This document shows, piece after piece, positions 7,425 through 12,347 of a stretch of 15,302 bases of DNA. Numbering within the stretch: position 1 is the first letter of the stretch; each line of letters starts with the position of its first letter. A program made the position numbers and the translations under genes. The stretch is from Candidatus Omnitrophota bacterium (GTDB lineage: Bacteria; Omnitrophota; Gorgyraeia; Zapsychrales; Fredricksoniimonadaceae), in the NCBI GenBank assembly GCA_017987425.1, contig JAGNTT010000029.1:1-15302 (forward strand), given 5' to 3'. Below the pieces are notes generated by a model that saw nothing but the letters and a program-made list of their open reading frames with translations, had not been told where the DNA came from and did no database searches.

Positions 7425-7897
7425 TGAATAAAAAAGCCGTTACACTTATGGAATTGATGGTGGCTGTGATGGTTGTCGGCATTATTGCGGCCTTCGCCAT
7501 TCCGAATTACACGAAGGCCAACAATAAGGCCGAAGAAAGACAAATGATCACAAATATGAGATCGATTGTCGCGGCGCAGGAAATTTACAAGGCCCAGAAC
7601 GGAAATTATTGGCCGGCGGCGACAGGTTCGGTGCCGATAGGAAACATTGGCGTGGCCGGTATCAATGCGGCGCTCAAGTTAAATGTTTCCGACGACCCCA
7701 AGTACACATATCAATGCAATGCTCCTTCAAATCAAGCGTATCAATGCTATGGGACCTATTCGCCCGGCGGGACTTTGGCGTGGCAGATCCATGCGAATCA
7801 AGTGCAATCGCAAAGCAGTTTGTTCCCTCAGCAGGTATGCTGTGACAGCGCGATGAATCCGGGCAATCCTTGTCCGACATTGCCGTGGTGTACTTAA
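7421..7897 (+). CDS. Prepilin-like protein with Ala at the cleavage site
   Basis: Prepilin of 158 residues with leader MMNKKA, then VTLME (Glu at mature position 5) and the helix LMVAVMVVGIIAAFAIPNYT. Position -1 is Ala instead of the usual Gly, so processing by prepilin peptidase may be slower or altered. The soluble part has EIYKAQNGNYWPAATGS, Y-x-C elements, and a C-terminus rich in Cys and Pro including a CC pair (QVCCD). It resembles the prepilin at 3911 in the GxYWxPA region. GGAGAG at 7410-7415 lies 5 bases from ATG 7421 and 8 from ATG 7424; the second would give a TGATG junction with the glycosyltransferase gene, so the start may be one codon later. In either case translation is coupled to that gene, which ties the two functionally. 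Confidence 0.88.
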   Translation: MMNKKAVTLMELMVAVMVVGIIAAFAIPNYTKANNKAEERQMITNMRSIVAAQEIYKAQNGNYWPAATGSVPIGNIGVAGINAALKLNVSDDPKYTYQCNAPSNQAYQCYGTYSPGGTLAWQIHANQVQSQSSLFPQQVCCDSAMNPGNPCPTLPWCT

Positions 7898-7903
7898 TTG
7901 GCC

Positions 7904-7932
7904 TTGTCAATGGTGAAACCTTTTGATAATAT
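7904..7932 (+). promoter_or_regulatory. sigma70-type promoter of tRNA-Ala and rsmE
   Basis: TTGTCA (7904-7909), a 17-base spacer, then TAATAT (7927-7932; GATAAT overlaps it at 7925-7930). Transcription would start near 7939, about nine bases before the mature tRNA end. No terminator is visible between the preceding prepilin stop (7897) and this point, so read-through from the pilin genes is possible. Confidence 0.65.
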
Positions 7933-7947
7933 ATCGTCCATAAATTC

Positions 7948-8024
7948 GGGTCGGTAGCTCAGTTTGGGAGAGCGCGTCGTTCGCAATGACGAGGCCGCGG
8001 GTTCGATCCCCGCCCGATCCACCA
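7948..8024 (+). tRNA. tRNA-Ala (anticodon CGC)
   Basis: A 77-base cloverleaf can be drawn fully: acceptor GGGTCGG with CCGATCC, D stem GCTC/GAGC, anticodon stem CGTCG/TGACG around TTCGCAA (anticodon CGC at 7982-7984, codon GCG), a five-base variable loop, and T stem GCGGG/CCCGC with loop TTCGATC. The discriminator is A and CCA is encoded. The third acceptor pair is G3-U70, the main identity element for alanyl-tRNA synthetase, which confirms the Ala assignment. The rsmE start codon follows only six bases after the CCA, so tRNA and rsmE are almost certainly one transcript. Confidence 0.97.
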
Positions 8025-8030
8025 CTAACT

Positions 8031-8759
8031 ATGCATCGTTTCTATTGTTCCAACGCAGATTTTTCCCCCCCGAAAATCAAGATTGTTAGTCCCGGTGAAA
8101 TTCATCATCTCACGCACGTTTTAAGGATGCGCGCGGGCGATGAACTGGAAATTTTTAACGGCCGCGGTGAAGAAATCCGCGGGGTTATTGAATCGATTTC
8201 CGCCATGCAGGTGGAGGTGAATGTTCTAGAACGCCGGGCCGAGAAGAAAACGTCCGCGTTCGTGACGCTGGCCTGCGCCGTTCCCAAGAAAGCCAAATTC
8301 GAATCGATCATTGAAAAATGCACGGAGCTCGGGGTCGATGAGATTATCCCGATGCGTACGGCCAGGACGGAAGTTATTTTGGAAAAGGAACGTATGGAAC
8401 GCAAAAGCACCCGTTATCAGGCGGTCGCGGTCAATGCCGCCAAACAGTCGGCGCGCGCGACAGTGCCGGTGGTCCATCCGCAGCGTTCGTTTAAAGATGT
8501 CATAGGATCATTCGACAGCAAGGTTCTTCGCGTCATTCTGGCACTTGAAGGCGAGCGGAAATCTTTAAAGGAATTGATTCAGGAAGCCGGGGAGTTTAAT
8601 CACGTTGTGTTTTTGGTCGGGCCCGAGGGAGATTTCACCCGGCAGGAACTGGATGCCGCGTTGAGTGCCGGTTTTGTGCCGGCGACACTCGGAGAGACTA
8701 TATTAAAAGTAGATACGGCTGCAATTACCGCGGTCGGTTTTGCCCGGTTGATGTCATAA
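8031..8759 (+). CDS. rsmE: 16S rRNA m3U1498 methyltransferase RsmE
   Basis: SPOUT-class methyltransferase that N3-methylates U1498 of 16S rRNA, using S-adenosylmethionine, on assembled 30S subunits. The 242 residues match the family length. The N-terminal PUA-like part shows MHRFYCSNADF, then HHLTHVLRMRAGDELEIFNGRG. The C-terminal trefoil-knot part shows FVLVGPEGDFT-type (here VFLVGPEGDFTRQELDAA), GFVPATLGETILKVDTAAI and a final hydrophobic helix. The usual ILRTETA stretch is ILKVDTA here, a mild variation in the SAM-binding loop. ATG 8031 is chosen because it gives the normal N-terminus; upstream codons lie inside the tRNA. No Shine-Dalgarno site is present, since the preceding bases belong to the tRNA 3' end; after tRNA processing the mRNA would be nearly leaderless. 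Confidence 0.93.
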   Translation: MHRFYCSNADFSPPKIKIVSPGEIHHLTHVLRMRAGDELEIFNGRGEEIRGVIESISAMQVEVNVLERRAEKKTSAFVTLACAVPKKAKFESIIEKCTELGVDEIIPMRTARTEVILEKERMERKSTRYQAVAVNAAKQSARATVPVVHPQRSFKDVIGSFDSKVLRVILALEGERKSLKELIQEAGEFNHVVFLVGPEGDFTRQELDAALSAGFVPATLGETILKVDTAAITAVGFARLMS

Positions 8760-8797
8760 AAGTTTTAAGCTGGTCGTAAAAATAATCCATGCGGAAC

Positions 8798-8825
8798 AAG
8801 ACAAACGCCGCCGGACTGGTAAAAT
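8798..8825 (+). promoter_or_regulatory. Probable promoter of the second pilin gene
   Basis: TGGTAAAAT (8817-8825) is an extended -10 element with TAAAAT at 8820-8825. AAGACA (8798-8803), 16 bases upstream, matches four of six -35 bases. The 100-base gap between rsmE and the pilin shows no GEMM-type consensus, so this copy appears to lack the riboswitch. Confidence 0.4.
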
Positions 8826-8859
8826 AATACTAAACTGACTGAAGTGAGGAAAGGATCAA

Positions 8860-9294
8860 GTGAAAACATCGTACAAGTCTTCTGGTTTTACGCTTCTGGA
8901 ACTTTTGGTGGTCATCATCATTGTCGGTGTCTTGGCAGGGGTTGCCTTGCCGCGATTATTTCAAAGGATTGAAGGTGCAAGAGCGGCTGAAGCTCTGGAA
9001 TCCTTAGGCACTACAAAACGTTTCATAGAAGCCTGTGCGATGGCTTATAACAATAATTTTACGAATTGTTCCTCTTTCGCGACTATCGGAGTGACCGACC
9101 CGTCCTATGGCGGAACAACCAATGCGGCTGCGCATTTCGGTTACGCGATTAGCGTTGCGGCAAATTCATTTGAAATTGTGGCTACTCGTAATTCGTTGGA
9201 TAATGGCAATACATCCGATACGATCTCATTGAGGCGGTCCGCGACCGGCGCGATCGCGCGTGTAGGTACCACCGCATTTTCCGGCGTTCAATAA
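8860..9294 (+). CDS. Type IV pilin-like precursor, paralogue of the 2984 pilin (GTG start)
   Basis: Prepilin of 144 residues: leader MKTSYKSSG, cleavage G9/F10, TLLE with Glu at mature position 5, helix LLVVIIIVGVLAGVALP, and cysteines C59 and C70. It aligns without a gap to the riboswitch-controlled pilin at 2984, with 98 of 144 positions identical by hand count; the core SLGxTKRxIEACAM and the last residues GTTAFSGxQ are the same. The start is GTG, supported by GAGGAAAGGA at 8846-8855 and the exact match of leader length with the paralogue; the first possible ATG would lie past the cleavage site. It stands apart from the main pilin run, behind rsmE, with its own likely promoter. It may be an alternative major subunit expressed under different conditions. 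Confidence 0.92.
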   Translation: MKTSYKSSGFTLLELLVVIIIVGVLAGVALPRLFQRIEGARAAEALESLGTTKRFIEACAMAYNNNFTNCSSFATIGVTDPSYGGTTNAAAHFGYAISVAANSFEIVATRNSLDNGNTSDTISLRRSATGAIARVGTTAFSGVQ

Positions 9295-9303
9295 TTCGTA
9301 ACA

Positions 9304-9325
9304 GGCAGATATCCCGCAGTCTGCC
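9304..9325 (+). other. Short hairpin between second pilin and methyltransferase-like gene
   Basis: GGCAGA (9304-9309) pairs with TCTGCC (9320-9325) around a ten-base loop. There is no T-tract after it, and the start codon of the next gene follows nine bases later. It could reduce read-through or slow ribosome access to that gene, or protect the pilin mRNA 3' end. Weak evidence. Confidence 0.3.
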
Positions 9326-9334
9326 GGTAGGATA

Positions 9335-10657
9335 ATGGTAAAAAATTCCCCCAATATACCTGAGACGTCTTCAAATTTTTGTCTGAATCTGACGTCTTGT
9401 GCTTTGTTCTTTTTTGCCGTTGCCTGGCTTAAGGATCTTTTTCCCCGTTTGGAGACTGTTTCTCTGGTATTGGCCGGTCTTGTAATATCCGTCATTCCAT
9501 TGTGGATTTACGATGTGTTATTTCTGCGCGTCCAACAGCGTCCGTCGGCAGGAATTAAGGGAAATCCTGGGCAGCCTGATCTGAAACGCATTGTGGTCAA
9601 GCTCATCGGGCTTTATTCGACATTTCTGTTTATTCTGTTCATTTATAAATTTAATCCGGTGTATTATGTCTCGCAGAACGCGGCTGACTTTTACGGATTA
9701 TTTTTGTCTGTGATTGAACGGTGCGCGCCATGGATTTTGATCGGCAGTGCTGTGTATTTCTGGTTTGTTGATCGCCGGCAGAAGGATCCGTATGATGAAT
9801 ACTGGCAGGTCGGTTGTCTTCTGACCGGACGTTTTAAAGAAGTGAACCGTATTGTCTTGGCCGAATATGGGCGTTCATGGTTTATCAAGGCTTTTTTTAC
9901 GCCCTTTATGTTTGGATTGCTGGTCAACTATACGGATGCTCTTCACGGCTGGAACTGGGACGGCAAGTCGTTCTTGCCTTTGTATGATCATCTGCTTGAT
10001 ATTTTCTATGCCGTCGATATTTTGTTCGGGGTGATGGGGTATGTTCTGGCGCTGCGCATTCTGGATACTCACATCCAGTCGACGGAGCCGACGCTGTTGG
10101 GATGGGTGTCGTGCCTGGCCTGTTACAGTCCGTTTTATGCGATTTTCGGGATCGGATTGTTGCCGCCGCAAAACGAACAAACCTGGGATGTGTGGCTAGC
10201 CGCGCACCCGGCGCTGTTTTACGCTTGCGGATTTGTGATCATTGTTTTATCTCTGATCTATGCGCTGGCAACGGTTGCGATCGGCTATCGCATGTCGAAC
10301 TTGACGTACCGCGGGCTCATCACATCAGGACCGTACCGTTTTACGAAGCATCCGGCTTACGTGTCCAAAGTGGCGAGCTGGTGGCTGGTTTCGCTGCCTT
10401 TTCTTTCGACGCAGGGAGCGAAGGTGGCGGTGATTCATACTTTAAGTATGATTGTTATCACTTTAATTTATTATATAAGGGCTAAAACAGAGGAGAACCA
10501 TTTATCGAATTATCCGGAATATGTGGAGTACGCAAATTGGATCAACGAACACGGCCTGTTCGCTTCTTTGGGCAGGATGTTTCCGGCTTTGCAGTATTCG
10601 GAGCAAAAGGCCAAAAAATCGAAGAGTGTCGTTTGGTTCAAGAAAATACACAAGTAG
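9335..10657 (+). CDS. Multi-pass membrane protein with C-terminal isoprenylcysteine methyltransferase-like domain
   Basis: 440 residues with many hydrophobic segments (about residues 17-35, 43-62, 84-102, 125-145, 183-200, 225-245, 252-275, 288-320 and 350-382). The C-terminal quarter carries the signature of the ICMT/PEMT membrane methyltransferase group: GPYRFTKHPAYVSK at 332-345, a hydrophobic pair, then KTEENHLSNYPEYVEY from 384, with the conserved Glu and Tyr residues. Such enzymes use S-adenosylmethionine to methylate lipids or C-terminal carboxylates in the membrane. The N-terminal 300 residues are much longer than in ordinary ICMT proteins (about 200 residues in all) and I do not recognise them. 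The start ATG 9335 has a weak GGTAGGAT site, and the gene lies 40 bases after the second pilin, so the two may be co-transcribed. The substrate is unknown. Confidence 0.7.
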   Translation: MVKNSPNIPETSSNFCLNLTSCALFFFAVAWLKDLFPRLETVSLVLAGLVISVIPLWIYDVLFLRVQQRPSAGIKGNPGQPDLKRIVVKLIGLYSTFLFILFIYKFNPVYYVSQNAADFYGLFLSVIERCAPWILIGSAVYFWFVDRRQKDPYDEYWQVGCLLTGRFKEVNRIVLAEYGRSWFIKAFFTPFMFGLLVNYTDALHGWNWDGKSFLPLYDHLLDIFYAVDILFGVMGYVLALRILDTHIQSTEPTLLGWVSCLACYSPFYAIFGIGLLPPQNEQTWDVWLAAHPALFYACGFVIIVLSLIYALATVAIGYRMSNLTYRGLITSGPYRFTKHPAYVSKVASWWLVSLPFLSTQGAKVAVIHTLSMIVITLIYYIRAKTEENHLSNYPEYVEYANWINEHGLFASLGRMFPALQYSEQKAKKSKSVVWFKKIHK

Positions 10658-10721
10658 TTAATAAACATTTATAACCTTAATTTTATCAACCACTTCCATT
10701 CCATTCCCCCCGTGGAATTCA

Positions 10722-10750
10722 TTGACAATAGATTCCCCCGAAGGTATAAT
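10722..10750 (+). promoter_or_regulatory. Consensus sigma70 promoter of recA
   Basis: TTGACA (10722-10727), a spacer of exactly 17 bases, then TATAAT (10745-10750): both hexamers match the consensus at all positions. Transcription would start near 10757, about 27 bases before the recA start codon. No LexA box of the CTGT-N8-ACAG or GAAC-N4-GTTC type is visible nearby. ATTCCCCC occurs twice, at 10703-10710 and inside the spacer at 10732-10739. Confidence 0.88.
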
Positions 10751-10783
10751 CCAACGTTCAAATTTTTCCAAAATGGAGGCATT

Positions 10784-11821
10784 ATGTCTGATCAGAAGAA
10801 AACACCAGCGGAAGTTGAAAATCGTCGCAAGGCATTAGATTTGGCGCTTGCACAAATTGAGAAACAATTCGGTAAAGGTTCAGTCATGCGGCTGGACGGA
10901 AACGCGAAAGTAGATATTGATGTAATCCCTACAGGATCATTGTCCTTAGATTGCGCCTTGGGTGTTTGGGGCGTTCCCAAGGGACGTGTCGTAGAGATTT
11001 ATGGTCCGGAATCCTCCGGCAAAACAACTCTCACCTTAAGTATCATCAAACAAATTCAGCTCATGGGCGGTGTCGCGGCTTTCATCGACGCCGAACATGC
11101 TTTTGATTCCAACTATGCCAAGACCGTCGGGGTGAAGCTCGACGATCTTCTGGTCTCCCAGCCGGACACCGGCGAACAGGCGCTTGAAATCGCCGAGACA
11201 CTCGTCCGTTCCAACGCTGTGGATCTCATTGTCATCGACTCTGTCGCCGCTTTGACTCCGCGCGCTGAAATCGAAGGCGAAATGGGCGATGCTCACATGG
11301 GTCTGCAGGCGCGATTGATGTCTCAGGCGCTTCGTAAACTCACCGCCGCGATCAACAAAGCCAACACCTGCGTCATTTTTATTAACCAGGTACGCATGAA
11401 GATCGGCGTCATGTTCGGTAATCCCGAAACGACGACCGGCGGACGCGCGCTTAAGTTTTATGCCTCCGTCCGTATCGATTTGAGAAAGATCGATTCCGTG
11501 AAGTCCGGCGAGAACATCATCGCCAACCGCGTGAAGGCTAAAATTGTCAAAAATAAAGTGGCGGCTCCTTTCCGCGAAGCTGAGTTCGAGATTTACTTCA
11601 ATGAAGGTATCTCGAAGGTGAGCGATATTATTGACCTCGGCGTGGCCAACGAAATTCTGGCCAAGTCAGGCGCGTGGATTTCGTATGAGAATGAAAAGAT
11701 CGGTCAGGGACGCGAAAGCGCCCGCAAATACCTGCAGGATAATCCCAAGGTGCTTGCCAAGATCGAAAAAGAAATCATCGCGAAAATAAAGGGGCAGAAT
11801 TTACAGCCTGTAAAATCATAA
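10784..11821 (+). CDS. recA: Recombinase RecA
   Basis: ATP-dependent strand-exchange protein and LexA co-protease for homologous recombination and SOS control. The 345 residues match the family. Visible: N-terminal helix region with IEKQFGKGSVMRL, Walker A GPESSGKT at residues 74-81, the FIDAEHAFD segment with the catalytic Glu, LIVIDSVAAL (Walker B), loop L1 around EIEGEMGDAHMGLQARLMSQALRK, FINQVRMKIGVMFGNPETTTGG (loop L2), and a C-terminal domain that is Lys-rich rather than strongly acidic at the end. GGAGG at 10775-10779 supports ATG 10784; longer in-frame starts run into the promoter. Two unusual residues: Trp in LGVWGVPKG, where Gly is usual, and Phe in DAEHAFDS, where Leu is usual. recX follows after 58 bases. 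Confidence 0.98.
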   Translation: MSDQKKTPAEVENRRKALDLALAQIEKQFGKGSVMRLDGNAKVDIDVIPTGSLSLDCALGVWGVPKGRVVEIYGPESSGKTTLTLSIIKQIQLMGGVAAFIDAEHAFDSNYAKTVGVKLDDLLVSQPDTGEQALEIAETLVRSNAVDLIVIDSVAALTPRAEIEGEMGDAHMGLQARLMSQALRKLTAAINKANTCVIFINQVRMKIGVMFGNPETTTGGRALKFYASVRIDLRKIDSVKSGENIIANRVKAKIVKNKVAAPFREAEFEIYFNEGISKVSDIIDLGVANEILAKSGAWISYENEKIGQGRESARKYLQDNPKVLAKIEKEIIAKIKGQNLQPVKS

Positions 11822-11879
11822 TTTCCGGGTTGCCGCAGAGTGTTATGTATTCACTCCGTTGTAAGCCTTTTGAATCCTC

Positions 11880-12347
11880 ATGATCAGCGACGAACTTCGT
11901 GAGTTATCGAAAGCCAAAACCACTGCGTTTCGGTTCCTGAAGATCCGGGAACGCAGTGTTTTTGAATTGCGGCAAAAGCTTGCGCTTAAAAAGTTGTCTC
12001 CCGAAGCGATTAATGGGGCGATCGATTTTTTGCTCACCAAGAAATTTTTGGATGACCAGACATTCGCGCGCAACTGGATCCGTTACCGCCAGAGCCGGCC
12101 GTTAGGTCCGGCGCGCATCCGGATGGAACTCCAGCAGAAGGGTGTGGATAAAGAGATCATCGCCGAAGAGCTGGAGCTTGCTTTTAGTGAAGTCAATCAG
12201 GAAGAGACCGTGCTGGATCTGGCCAGCCGGCGGGCGGCGAGATACCGTAAGGACGATCCGGTCAAACGTAAACGAAAAGTGTTCGATTTTTTGGCCAGGC
12301 GCGGATACAGCTTGGATATAATCACGAAAGCCATTAAGAAAATATGA
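11880..12347 (+). CDS. recX: Regulatory protein RecX
   Basis: Small helical protein of 155 residues that binds in the groove of RecA filaments and limits their growth. Seen: AKTTAFRFLKIRERSVFELRQKL near the N-terminus (the A..-L..R..S..EL..KL pattern of the family), FLDDQTFARNWIRYR in the middle (matches the common LDD..FA..W...R element), LGPARIRMELQQKGV, and a Lys/Arg-rich C-terminal repeat ending RRGYSLDIITKAI. The position directly after recA is the usual one. No clear ribosome site precedes ATG 11880, so translation may depend on RecA read-through levels. The stop overlaps the alaS start (ATGA at 12344-12347). Confidence 0.93.
   Translation: MISDELRELSKAKTTAFRFLKIRERSVFELRQKLALKKLSPEAINGAIDFLLTKKFLDDQTFARNWIRYRQSRPLGPARIRMELQQKGVDKEIIAEELELAFSEVNQEETVLDLASRRAARYRKDDPVKRKRKVFDFLARRGYSLDIITKAIKKI

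Noticed and set aside
8760..8859. Second GEMM riboswitch in front of the 8860 pilin
   Set aside because: None of the conserved blocks (CAGGG, GNRA-capped P2, CCTAAACC, CCGATGG) is present in this gap, which is also too short for the full aptamer with a terminator.
10712..10783. Upstream extension of the recA reading frame
   Set aside because: It would start before the -35 element of the consensus promoter; the GGAGG-supported ATG at 10784 gives the normal RecA N-terminus.
11838..11860. Hairpin GAGTG/CACTC between recA and recX as a terminator
   Set aside because: Only five base pairs, and no T-tract follows; read-through to recX is expected.
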